From assembly GCA_035652075.1 (NCBI GenBank), contig DASREL010000167.1:1-33803 (forward strand): DNA of 33,803 nt, given 5' to 3'. The notes beneath the pieces are model-generated. The model ran no database searches, was not told the origin of the DNA, and saw only the letters and a program-made list of their open reading frames with translations. Below, in pieces: positions 1-6,672 of the stretch. How positions within the stretch are numbered: the stretch's first letter is position 1; every line of letters starts with the position of its first letter. The position numbers and the translations under genes are program-made. The stretch is from Gp6-AA45 sp035652075 (GTDB lineage: Bacteria; Acidobacteriota; Vicinamibacteria; Vicinamibacterales; CAVVIG01).

Positions 1-2
1 GG

Positions 3-26
3 ACCGCCAAGCGCGCCAAGCAATAA
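3..26 (+). CDS. possible 3' end of an upstream gene
   Basis: One frame reads TAKRAKQ followed by TAA at 24-26, just before the repeat that precedes the TRAP gene. A basic C-terminal tail is plausible, but only seven codons are inside the window, so product and even reality cannot be judged. Confidence 0.25.
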   Translation, partial: TAKRAKQ

Positions 27-31
27 AGGAA

Positions 32-101
32 GCAACCGCAGAATACGCGGAATACGCAGAAAAAGGTTTGGCTCTGCGAATTCTGCGCGTTCTGCGGTTG
101 C
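32..101. repeat. imperfect inverted repeat, CGCAGAA/TTCTGCG class
   Basis: The left arm (from 32) is made of short direct repeats of the type CGCAGAA and CGCGGAA. The right arm (to 101) is their complement, TTCTGCG and GCGGTTGC, so the whole can fold on itself. The same class recurs at 17383-17588 and 32731-32818. The TTG start of the TRAP binding protein lies in the loop, and the right arm encodes its first residues. Confidence 0.8.
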
Positions 102-1081
102 CGTTCGCGACGGCGCTCGCCGTCTTGTTACTGGCGAGCGCTCCGTTTGCGCAATCCACCATCAAGCTCGCGACCGTTGTCCCGGAAGGATCGATCTGGG
201 ACAAGAACGTCAAGCAGATGGCGGAGGAGTGGAAGCAGGCCACCAACGGTCGCGTCGCCGTCACTGTGTACGCCGGCGGATCGCAGGGCGACGAGTCGAC
301 GGTGCTTCGCAAGATGCGGCTCGACGCGCTGCAGGCTGCCTCGTTCACCGCAGTCGGCCTCGGCACGATCGACTCCGCGTTCAACGTCTTCGACATCCCG
401 TTCTTCTTCGATTCCTACGACGAGCTCAATTACGTCACCGACAAGCTGACGCCGACGATCCGGAAGCGGCTCGAGCCGAAAGGGTTCGTCCTGCTCAACT
501 GGGGGCACGGCGGCTGGACGCAGATCTTCACGAAGAAGCCGGTGAAGACGGTCGAGGACGTGAAGAGCGTCAAGCTCTACACGTCGGCCGGCAACGATCG
601 CATGGTGCAGTGGTTCAAGTCGAACGGCTTCCAGCCGCGCGCGATGGCGATGACCGACATCATGACGGGCTTGACGACCGGCATGATCGACGGCCTGCCG
701 GCGCCGCCGCTCGCCGCGATGTTCTTTCAGTGGTACAAGCAGACGCCGTACATGCTCGACATCGGCCTCGCGCCGATTGTGGGCGCGACCGTCATCACGA
801 CCAAGACGTGGAAATCGATTCCAGACGCCGACAAGCCGAAGCTGCTCGCCGCCGCGGACGGCGTCGACAAGCGGCTGCGCGCGGAAATCCCGAAACAGGA
901 TCTGTCGTCGATCGAGACGATGAAGAAGGCGGGTCTCACGGTCACGAACGCGACCGGTCCCGAGTGGAAGACGCAGCTCGATAGCCTCGCGAAGACGATG
1001 CGCGGCGAGATGGTGCCGACCGACATCTTCGATCTCGCCAGCAAAGCGCGCGACGAATTCCGCAAGCAGGGGAAAAAGTAG
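68..1081 (+). CDS. TRAP transporter periplasmic substrate-binding protein, DctP family
   Basis: This 337-residue protein should capture a small, usually carboxylated, solute in the periplasm and deliver it to the DctQM permease encoded next. A signal peptide spans about residues 1-29 (hydrophobic core, then APFAQ). The DctP fold is recognisable by KLATVVPEGS (33-42), the GGSQGDE segment near 71 and the GMIDGLPAPP segment (205-214). Family members usually carry an Arg in a K-x-R motif after the 'dlkg' turn that salt-bridges the substrate carboxylate; here the equivalent stretch reads VKLYTS with Tyr171 at that place, so a non-standard ligand is possible. The start is TTG inside an inverted repeat with no good ribosome binding site; a later TTG at 98 would leave a very short signal peptide. 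Function as TRAP binding protein is secure, the ligand unknown. Confidence 0.9.
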   Translation: MALRILRVLRLPFATALAVLLLASAPFAQSTIKLATVVPEGSIWDKNVKQMAEEWKQATNGRVAVTVYAGGSQGDESTVLRKMRLDALQAASFTAVGLGTIDSAFNVFDIPFFFDSYDELNYVTDKLTPTIRKRLEPKGFVLLNWGHGGWTQIFTKKPVKTVEDVKSVKLYTSAGNDRMVQWFKSNGFQPRAMAMTDIMTGLTTGMIDGLPAPPLAAMFFQWYKQTPYMLDIGLAPIVGATVITTKTWKSIPDADKPKLLAAADGVDKRLRAEIPKQDLSSIETMKKAGLTVTNATGPEWKTQLDSLAKTMRGEMVPTDIFDLASKARDEFRKQGKK

Positions 1082-1155
1082 CGCAGCCCTTCAGGGCTGC
1101 CCGGCCGAACTTTCATCGTGACCACCACGGATGCAGGCCTGAAGGCCTGCGCTAC
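1081..1155. repeat. two copies of the GGCCTGAAGGCC hairpin repeat
   Basis: A palindrome GCAGCCCTTCAGGGCTGC lies at 1084-1101, and a second copy, GGCCTGAAGGCC followed by TGCGCTAC, ends at 1155. The second copy lies inside the start of the DctQM gene, where it encodes GLKACATT. Other copies are at 5075, 6626-6672, 12038-12078, 12618-12638 and 14743-14844. Confidence 0.85.
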
Positions 1156-3022
1156 AACCGAGCGACGACGACCTCTCGCTGTTGTAGAAGACCTGATCGC
1201 CTGTTTCGCGCTGCTGGTCATGGTCGTCCTGCCCCTGGCCGAGATCGTCTCGCGCAAGGCGTTCGGCCGCGGCATTCCCGCATCCGGTCCCATCGTTCAA
1301 CATCTGACACTCTGGGTCGGCTTCCTCGGCGCGGCGATTGCCGCGCGCGAAGGGAAGCTGCTCGCGCTCGCGACCGGAACGTTCATCCCGCAGGGGATCG
1401 CGCGTCGCGCGGCCGACATCCTCGCCGCCGCGTTCGGCGCCTGCACGTCGGTGCTGCTCGCGTGGGGCGGCTGGCAGATGGCGTCGATCGAGCGCGAGGC
1501 CGGCACGAACATCGGCGGGGGCATCCCGACCTGGATCGCGCAGATCGTCCTGCCGATCGCGTTCGCGATCATCGCCGCGCGGATCGTCTGGCGAGTGGGC
1601 GCCATCTCCGATGCCGGCAGCGCGAAGGCTTCAGCCGAGCGTAGCGCAAGCCTTTCAGGTGGGCGATGGGGCGATCGTGCGTTCGCTTCGCTCGGCATCG
1701 TCGCCGGCGTGCTGTTCCTGCGCGACCCGTCGCTGCTCGAACACGCACCGCTGTCGCTCGGTTTCGTGATCATCGTGCTGTCCGCGATTGCGGGGACGCC
1801 GCTCTTCGCGATCCTCGGCGGGACCGCGGCGTTTCTCTTCATGCACGACGGCACCGCGCCCGGCACGATTCTGATCGAGACGTATTCGCTCAGCGTGTCG
1901 CCGACGCTGCCGGCGATTCCGTTGTTCACGCTCGCGGGATTCCTGCTCGCGGAGGGGCACGCATCCGAGCGGCTGCTGCGCGTCTTCCGCGCGTGGTTCG
2001 GGTGGATTCCCGGCGGCACGGCGGTCGTCTGCGCGGTGCTGTGTTCCTTCTTCACCGTGTTCACCGGTGGTTCCGGCGTCACGATCCTCGCGCTCGGCGG
2101 CGTGTTGTTTCCCGCGCTGTTGAGGGATGGTTATCGCGAGCGCTTCTCGCTCGGACTCCTGACCGCGTCCGGCTCGCTCGGGCTCCTGCTGCCGCCCGCC
2201 CTGCCGCTGATCCTCTACGCCGTCGTCGCGCAGATTCCGATCGAGGACATCTTCATCGGCGGCATTCTTCCAGGCATCCTGCTGACGTCGATGGTCGCCG
2301 CGTGGGGCGTTCGCGAAGGCATCGTCTCTGGCGCCGGACGCTATCCGTTCACGACCGAGGAAGCGTTCGCGTCGCTGTGGGCGGCGAAGTGGGAACTCGC
2401 GATCCCGATTCTCGTACTCGTCGCGATGTTCAGCGGCCTCGCGACCGCGGTCGAAGCGGCCGCGTTGACGGCGCTATACGCGCTGATCGTGCAAGCCGTC
2501 ATCCACCGCGATCTATCGATTCGACGGGACCTGCCGCGCGCGTTCACCGAATGCGTGACGGTCATCGGCGGCGTGCTGATCATCCTCGGCGTCGCGCAGG
2601 GATTCACGAGCTACCTCGTCGGCGCGCAGGTGCCGATGCACCTCGTCGACTGGGTCAAGGCGCACATCACGTCGCGGCTGATGTTCCTGCTCGTCCTCAA
2701 CCTCTTCCTGCTCGTCGTCGGCTGGCTGATGGAAATCTTCGCCGCCATCGTCGTCGTCGTGCCGTTGATCGTTCCGCTCGGCGTCGCGTTCGGCATTCAC
2801 CCGGTGCATCTCGGGATCATCTTCATCGCGAATCTCGAGCTGGGATTCCTGACGCCGCTGGTCGGCCTGAACATCTTCCTCGCGTCGTACCGCTTCAAGC
2901 GTCCGGTCCTCGAGGTCTGCTACGCGGCGCTGCCGATGATGGCGATCCTCGGCATCGGCGTCCTCGTCATTACGTACGTGCCGTGGCTCACCACAGGGTT
3001 GCTGACGCTGCTGGGACATTGA
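1118..3022 (+). CDS. TRAP transporter fused permease, DctQM
   Basis: The 634-residue inner-membrane protein joins the small (DctQ) and large (DctM) TRAP permease subunits, which use an ion gradient to import the solute held by the upstream binding protein. DctQ spans about residues 20-165 with four hydrophobic segments. DctM (about 190-630) is a long series of hydrophobic helices with the typical FTGGSGVTILALGG and GSLGLLLPPALPLILY segments and the C-terminal LTPLVGLN motif. The GTG at 1118 gives an N-terminus MTTTDAGLKACATTERRR that is translated hairpin repeat. The QM linker (about 168-180) is also repeat-derived (1622-1659). An alternative start inside the repeat is possible, since no clear Shine-Dalgarno is seen. 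Natural DctQM fusions are known in the family. Confidence 0.92.
   Translation: MTTTDAGLKACATTERRRPLAVVEDLIACFALLVMVVLPLAEIVSRKAFGRGIPASGPIVQHLTLWVGFLGAAIAAREGKLLALATGTFIPQGIARRAADILAAAFGACTSVLLAWGGWQMASIEREAGTNIGGGIPTWIAQIVLPIAFAIIAARIVWRVGAISDAGSAKASAERSASLSGGRWGDRAFASLGIVAGVLFLRDPSLLEHAPLSLGFVIIVLSAIAGTPLFAILGGTAAFLFMHDGTAPGTILIETYSLSVSPTLPAIPLFTLAGFLLAEGHASERLLRVFRAWFGWIPGGTAVVCAVLCSFFTVFTGGSGVTILALGGVLFPALLRDGYRERFSLGLLTASGSLGLLLPPALPLILYAVVAQIPIEDIFIGGILPGILLTSMVAAWGVREGIVSGAGRYPFTTEEAFASLWAAKWELAIPILVLVAMFSGLATAVEAAALTALYALIVQAVIHRDLSIRRDLPRAFTECVTVIGGVLIILGVAQGFTSYLVGAQVPMHLVDWVKAHITSRLMFLLVLNLFLLVVGWLMEIFAAIVVVVPLIVPLGVAFGIHPVHLGIIFIANLELGFLTPLVGLNIFLASYRFKRPVLEVCYAALPMMAILGIGVLVITYVPWLTTGLLTLLGH
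1622..1659. repeat. repeat-derived linker inside the dctQM gene
   Basis: The stretch GCGAAGGCTTCAGCC, then GAGCGTAGCGC, then AAGCCTTTCAGG is a degenerate inverted member of the hairpin family. It encodes the AKASAERSASLSG linker between the Q and M halves of the permease. Confidence 0.6.
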
Positions 3023-3081
3023 GCTCGTGATTCGTGATTCGTGATTCGTGGGTCGGGATTCGTGGGTCGTGATTCGTTGGG
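3023..3081. repeat. tandem heptamer array, CGTGATT/CGTGGGT type
   Basis: Directly after the dctQM stop, units such as CGTGATT and CGTGGGT repeat about seven times. The complement of these units (CCCACGA, ATCACGA) forms the array at 5098-5212, so the decayed patch between them is bracketed by inverted copies. No gene is seen in it. Confidence 0.85.
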
Positions 3082-3107
3082 TAGACTAGCGGCGCCTTTC
3101 CGGCTGC

Positions 3108-3182
3108 ATGAACAAAAGGGAACTCTCGGAGCGGGATATCTGTACGAAGTTCATCACGCCCGCCCTGCGTCAGGCTGGGTGA
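3108..3182 (+). pseudogene. remnant of type I restriction HsdR N-terminus
   Basis: A 24-codon reading frame starts with ATG at 3108 and encodes MNKRELSERDICTKFI followed by TPALRQAG, then TGA. As I recall the family, this matches the opening residues of type I restriction endonuclease R subunits, which begin with an ELSERDICTK-like stretch and continue after 'QAGW' into the nuclease domain. Here the frame stops exactly where the GW(D/E) would follow, and nothing recognisable as HsdR continues. A lone 5' scrap implies deletion of a restriction system from this site. It is too short for statistical proof. No other hsd gene is in the window. Confidence 0.6.
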
Positions 3183-3324
3183 ATTCTTCACGAGACGCTG
3201 GAGCAGTCGTCAGCCAGCAAGTCTGCAGTCGGCCAGTCATAGTCGACAGTCATCAGGCCCGGCGGTTCCCTGTGGTTCTACCGTCGTCCCACGGTCCGCG
3301 CTACACTGGAGGCGAGGAATCGCG
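3183..3324. other. non-coding stretch before the DUF433 gene
   Basis: Degenerate CAGTC-type repeats occupy about 3211-3255. Then comes a GC-rich stretch with a possible -10 box TACACT at 3302-3307, and GAGGAA at 3314-3319 acts as ribosome binding site for the ATG at 3325. No coding sequence is supported. Confidence 0.45.
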
Positions 3325-3639
3325 ATGGCAGATCAATACATCGTTCTGCACGATGACACCTACTTCGTCGCGGGTACCCGTGTCTCGCTCGATTCGGTCG
3401 TCATCGCATTCCTCGACGGCGCAGCTGCGGAAGCGATCTCACAGTCGTTTCCGGTGTTGACGCTCGAGCAGGTGTACGGCGCTATTGCTTATTACCTCGC
3501 TCACCGCGACGCGGTCGACGAGTACTTGCATCTTCGCGAGGATGCCTTCGAGCGCGCTAGACGCGTCGCTCGCGAGGCTGATCCTGCATTCGTGCGCAGA
3601 CTAGCCGCTACGAAGAAGCTGTTGTCGACAGCTCGATGA
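3325..3639 (+). CDS. DUF433 protein, antitoxin-like
   Basis: The 104-residue protein is a DUF433 member, a winged-helix-like family often paired with PIN-like DUF5615 proteins and therefore regarded as an antitoxin. The diagnostic stretch is YFVAGTRVSLDSVVIAFLDG (13-32), followed by the acidic helix with VLTLEQVYGAIAYYLAH (44-60). The C-terminal basic tail (about 70-104) could contact the partner. A GAGGAA ribosome binding site sits five bases before the ATG. Its stop overlaps the next start as ATGA, the usual arrangement of a co-translated toxin-antitoxin pair. The antitoxin is intact while its partner is frameshifted, which fits decay of the module. The toxin-antitoxin role is inferred from family context only. 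Confidence 0.85.
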   Translation: MADQYIVLHDDTYFVAGTRVSLDSVVIAFLDGAAAEAISQSFPVLTLEQVYGAIAYYLAHRDAVDEYLHLREDAFERARRVAREADPAFVRRLAATKKLLSTAR

Positions 3640-3988
3640 ACCACGTTCGCTTTCAGGCGGACGCGGACCTCAACCAGGCGATTGTTGCGGCGGTCATCCG
3701 CCGAGAGCCAGCCATCGATTTCAGGACGGCGACGCTCGCGCGCCTTGCGAGCCTGTCAGACCCAGAGGTTCTCGCGCTAGCCGCAGACGACGGCCGCATT
3801 CTCGTTACGCACGATCACGCACGATGCCGCGCGAATTCAAGGCGTTCATTCAGTCGCGCACTAATGCTGATCTAATCGTCTTGTCGCAGCGGCTGCCGGT
3901 CGGTCAGGCCGCCGACGATCTGATTCTGATTTGGAACGCGACGAATTCAGATGAATGGCGGAATCGGATGGAGTTCTTGCCGATTTAG
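3636..3988 (+). pseudogene. frameshifted DUF5615 PIN-like protein (toxin partner)
   Basis: The first frame gives RFQADADLNQAIVAAVIRR, then LARLASLSDPEVLALAADDG and ILVTHDHAR, the typical front of the DUF5615 PIN-like fold with its acidic residues and the VTHD motif. About position 3822 the homologous reading moves to another frame, starting MPREFKAFI at 3824 and ending LIWNATNSDEWRNRMEFLPI at 3986-3988. One lost base (or two gained) in the GCACGATGCCG stretch explains it. As read, the protein ends early with an unrelated tail at 3875. Either the gene is dead or there is a base-calling error. It overlaps the upstream DUF433 gene by four bases and nearly abuts the convergent pseudogene at 3990. 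Confidence 0.8.
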
Positions 3989-3989
3989 G

Positions 3990-4726
3990 TCACGCCGCCG
4001 CCGCCGTCTGCTCGCAGCGGACCGCTTCGAGGATTTCTTCAACGGTCCGTCCGAAGTCCTCGGCAAGTTCGCTCGGCGATTCCCCAGCCGAGAATCGTTC
4101 GTACACTTCGGCCGTAGGAACACGCGAGCCCGCGATGACCGGCCGGCCGAATTGAATGGCGGGATCCATCAACACGACGCGAGGCTGGTCGACCGCGGTC
4201 TTGGGATTCGCCGGCTTCGTTCTCGTGAACGGGAACAGCCGTGCGGCGAGACCGTGCTGATCGCGCTCGATTCGACGGAGATGCTCCTCGAGCAACGTCC
4301 GCATCGCGAATTGGCCGCTCTTTGACGCGTTGATCAGCGATCCGAGCTTCTCCACGAAGATGTCGGTTCCATCAGTCTCTATGTCTGGCTGATCAATGGC
4401 CGCTCGACGTCCAGCTCTCTTTGAGGGAAGTCAATCGCTCTGCGAATCTTCGGCATCTGGACGTGATGATCGCGTCTCAACGCCGTCAGAACATGCAGTT
4501 CCACTAGGTTGAAGAACGAAAAATCGTGGCCTTGGCCTTATTGCACGTCAATCAACGGCGCAGTGTGTTTGCGGCCGGCGGATTTCGTCGGGTAGGGATA
4601 GCCGAACGCCCAGTTCTCGATCGTGCGTTCCGGGACGTGCAGATACCGCGCGGCGTCACTCAGCGTGTACGCCGGAATCTCGCGCGGATCGCGCCCACGA
4701 TACGGGTCACGGCTCGACCGGCTCAT
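3990..4726 (-). pseudogene. broken HTH-DUF433 transcription-factor-like gene
   Basis: Read on the minus strand from ATG at 4726, residues TLSDAARYLHVPERTIENWA form a MerR-like helix-turn-helix. An in-frame TAA (4538-4540) interrupts, but the same frame continues FSFFNLVELHVLTALRR to about 4382. A frameshift there leads into the frame EKLGSLINASKSGQFAMR, then VVLMDPAIQFGRPVIAG and SRVPTAEVYERFSAGES of DUF433, ending TGA at 3990. Joined, these give roughly 245 residues, about the length of HTH-DUF433 proteins. One stop plus one frameshift make a genuine pseudogene more likely than sequencing error. It converges on the DUF5615 pseudogene with one base between the two stops. A TATGTT box six bases before the ATG resembles the leaderless promoters elsewhere in the window. 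Confidence 0.8.
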
Positions 4727-4785
4727 TTCCTAAACATACCATCGTCGACTCAGTCCCGTACAGCCAGTCGTGCAGAACGGCGCTC

Positions 4786-5055
4786 GTGGATTCAATGGCT
4801 GATATGGCAATTTCAATCGCTGAACTGACAATAAATCGTACTGATATCGAATTGCGACGAGCTCAACTCAAAACGGAACGAGCTGAAGTGACAATAAATC
4901 TCACTGATATCAGATCTCGACGAGCTGATATGGGATCGCGACGGACTGAAGCGAAAGGTTGTCGAAGTGATTTCGTTCCGCAACAGACTGAACTGACAAC
5001 TTTTCGTACTGATATCGAGTCTCTGCGGGGTCAGCGTGCTCTGCGTGAGGATTAG
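4786..5055 (+). CDS. heptapeptide-repeat protein of unknown function
   Basis: An 89-residue frame (GTG at 4786, ATG possible at 4795) contains ten consecutive seven-residue units: AELTINR, TDIELRR, AQLKTER, AEVTINL, TDIRSRR, ADMGSRR, TEAKGCR, SDFVPQQ, TELTTFR, TDIESLR. The consensus is (A/T)-(E/D)-hydrophobic-x-x-x-(R), highly charged and probably helical, but the single hydrophobic position per heptad is weak for a classical coiled coil. There is no signal peptide and no ribosome binding site. The complementary strand is also open and heptad-periodic (4813-5160), so the coding strand, and whether it is translated at all, is uncertain. I do not recognise the family. Confidence 0.4.
   Translation: MDSMADMAISIAELTINRTDIELRRAQLKTERAEVTINLTDIRSRRADMGSRRTEAKGCRSDFVPQQTELTTFRTDIESLRGQRALRED
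4819..5031. repeat. degenerate tandem repeat with exact 21-bp period
   Basis: The anchor 'TGA' (or its variant 'TCA') recurs with its A at 4823, 4844, 4865, 4886, 4907, 4928, 4949, 4970, 4991 and 5012, always 21 bp apart despite much divergence between units. The pair ACTGACAA..., ACTGATATC... recurs at units 1-2, 4-5 and 9-10. The tract is visibly richer in A and T than its surroundings. Confidence 0.9.
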
Positions 5056-5074
5056 TTGTCCAGTCGCAAGCCCG

Positions 5075-5097
5075 GCAGCCCTAAAGGGCTGCGCTAC
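5075..5097. repeat. hairpin repeat, GCAGCCCTAAAGGGCTGC type
   Basis: One copy of the hairpin family with its trailing GCTAC sits between the 21-bp tract and the heptamer array. Confidence 0.85.
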
Positions 5098-5212
5098 GAC
5101 CGACGACCCACGACCCACGACCGACGACCCACGACCCACGACCCACGACCCACGACCCACGACTCACGAATCACGACCTACGAATCACGACCTACGAATC
5201 ACGACCCACGAG
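5098..5212. repeat. tandem heptamer array, CCCACGA/ATCACGA type
   Basis: About sixteen heptamers (CCCACGA, ACCGACG, ATCACGA, CCTACGA), with a 14-bp higher order in the second half. It is inverted relative to the array at 3023-3081. The array ends at the stop codon of the thuA-like gene. It has no spacers and so is not a CRISPR. Confidence 0.9.
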
Positions 5213-6079
5213 TTACTCGATCCGCATCGCCCAGCGGATCCCGCCGGTGACGTGCGCGCGGAAGTTCTGATCCGTTGACCAGATGTCATCGCGGTGACCG
5301 AGGGCGGTGTAGAAGACGCGGCCGGTGCCGAAGTCGTGCGTCCACGCTTGCGGGTAGTCGCCGCCCTTCTTGATCTCCGGACCGAGATCGCTGAGGTCGC
5401 TCTTCTCGGTGTCGAGGCTGAGGAGCACGTGGACGCGGTCGCGCGTGAAGGCGAGCGGGATGTGCAGGCGTCCGACCTGGCTGATGTTCTCGGTCGGCCG
5501 CGCCGGATCCCAGATCTCGGTACCGAACTGATAGAACTCCTCGTTCAGCGTCCAACTGTTGCCGAGCATCTTCGTTGCGGGATGGGATGGGTCTTCGACT
5601 TTCAACACGGCCGTGCGTCCCGCTGCCACGGCGTTGACTGGAATGATCGACCGGCGATAGTAGCCGCCGAGCATTTCACCGAACGCCGGAAAGTCGTACA
5701 GCGTCAGCGATGCGCAGTGGACGCCGATGAGTCCGTGGCCGTTGCGGACGTAATCGACAATCGCCTGCTTCTGATCGTCCTTGAGCGGCAGGTTGCCGTT
5801 CGTCATCAGCATCAGCGCGTCGAACTGTGCGAGATACGCCGGCGTGATCATCGACAGATCGATCGCGCGTGAATCCTGTTTGTATCCTTCGAGCGTCTTA
5901 ACATCGAATCCGTTCGCGGCGCCGAGTTCGACGACGGCTTTCTCGGCGGGTTCGAGGCTCGAGTGTTTGTAGAGGGCGGCGTGTGTCAGGAACAGCAGGC
6001 GTTTTCGCACCGGCGTTTGCGATGACAAGCTGATGACAAACGCTGACAGCGCGAGACACACGACGAACAGGCGTTTCAT
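5213..6079 (-). CDS. secreted ThuA-like domain protein
   Basis: The 288-residue protein belongs to the ThuA (trehalose utilisation) family, a class I glutamine-amidotransferase-like flavodoxin fold often found in exported sugar-degradation proteins; its exact reaction is not established. A signal peptide covers about 1-21. KRLLFLTHAALYKHSS opens the domain. FDALMLMTNGNLPLKDDQ, YVRNGHGLIGVHCASLTLYD and MLGGYYR are family hallmarks, and HDFGTGRVFYTALGHRDD closes it. The frame is open upstream to 6448, but the ATG at 6079 is preferred because the signal peptide begins there, the upstream frame crosses the divergent gene, and a -35/-10 pair lies just before it. No Shine-Dalgarno is present. No sugar operon is nearby. 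Confidence 0.9.
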   Translation of the reverse strand: MKRLFVVCLALSAFVISLSSQTPVRKRLLFLTHAALYKHSSLEPAEKAVVELGAANGFDVKTLEGYKQDSRAIDLSMITPAYLAQFDALMLMTNGNLPLKDDQKQAIVDYVRNGHGLIGVHCASLTLYDFPAFGEMLGGYYRRSIIPVNAVAAGRTAVLKVEDPSHPATKMLGNSWTLNEEFYQFGTEIWDPARPTENISQVGRLHIPLAFTRDRVHVLLSLDTEKSDLSDLGPEIKKGGDYPQAWTHDFGTGRVFYTALGHRDDIWSTDQNFRAHVTGGIRWAMRIE

Positions 6080-6086
6080 GCGGCGA

Positions 6087-6114
6087 ATCGTACCGTAAAA
6101 TAGAAGGACCTCAA
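6087..6114 (-). promoter_or_regulatory. putative leaderless promoter of the thuA-like gene
   Basis: On the minus strand TTGAGG (6109-6114), a 16-bp spacer and TACGAT (6087-6092) are followed by TCGCCGC and the ATG at 6079. Transcription would start at or beside the start codon. Confidence 0.5.
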
Positions 6115-6151
6115 CTCGGAAATCCCATTCATATCGAACGGGGGAGAACTC

Positions 6152-6619
6152 ATGAAGCGGACGACGTGTGTGTATGGACTGATTGCGGCGGCGGCGTTGG
6201 CGCTTCCGGCAATCGCGAGCGCGCAACTGCCCAACGTGTATTTCACGCCAGGGAGCGCGAAAAAAGTCGACGCGAAGCAACTCTGCGCGGCGAACTTCGA
6301 TGCGTCGAAACCGGCGGCCGACTGGCAGAAAGCTGAAGCGTTGACGCGCTACGGCGTCCGGCCGGAAGGCTTCGACGGCACGCTCGAGCACCTGATCCCG
6401 GTGTCGCTCGGCGGCACGAACGATCCCGACAACCTCTACCCGTTCCACGCGCAGGGCGAATACACGCTCCAGGCGAAGGAACAGCTCGCCGCGAAGCTGC
6501 GCGAGCTCGTCTGCGACGGCAAGGTGACGCTGAAGCAGGCGCAGGACGCGTTCAAGAAAGACTGGACGAAGTCCTACAAGCAGTACGTCGGCGCGATGAA
6601 CGCGCCGGGCGGCAACTAA
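6152..6619 (+). CDS. secreted HNH-like endonuclease domain protein
   Basis: A 155-residue exported protein with a signal peptide over residues 1-24 (cleavage after ASA). The core reads LEHLIPVSLGGTNDPDNLYP (82-101), a close fit to HNH nuclease signatures in which a His precedes the 'P-sLGG' strand and an Asn-Leu-x-P follows. The classical first His/Asp is replaced by Glu-His, so catalysis is plausible but not certain. Two Cys (about 47 and 121) could form a disulfide in the periplasm. The ribosome binding site GGGGGAGA lies six bases before the ATG. Roles could be scavenging of external DNA or competition. No immunity gene is adjacent. Confidence 0.75.
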   Translation: MKRTTCVYGLIAAAALALPAIASAQLPNVYFTPGSAKKVDAKQLCAANFDASKPAADWQKAEALTRYGVRPEGFDGTLEHLIPVSLGGTNDPDNLYPFHAQGEYTLQAKEQLAAKLRELVCDGKVTLKQAQDAFKKDWTKSYKQYVGAMNAPGGN

Positions 6620-6625
6620 GCGCTT

Positions 6626-6672
6626 GTAGCGCAGGCCTTCAGGCCTGCAGCAGCCCTAAAGGGCTGCGCTAC
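6626..6672. repeat. two hairpin repeats in opposite orientation
   Basis: A GTAGCGC-AGGCCTTCAGGCC copy (6626-6648) is followed by a CAGCCCTAAAGGGCTG copy ending GCTAC (6650-6672). The second copy supplies the last codons and the TAG stop (6656-6658) of the minus-strand MFS gene, and the pair separates two convergent genes. Confidence 0.85.

Noticed and set aside
3041..3460. Plus-strand frame over the heptamer array and the DUF433 start
   Set aside because: It runs through repeats and an out-of-frame part of DUF433; no homology or ribosome binding site.
5098..5212. CRISPR-like array
   Set aside because: Units are contiguous heptamers with no spacers and no cas genes nearby. The 21-bp tract at 4819-5031 fails for the same reason.
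6080..6448. N-terminal extension of the thuA-like gene
   Set aside because: It would cross the divergent HNH gene and its promoter, and would bury the signal peptide.
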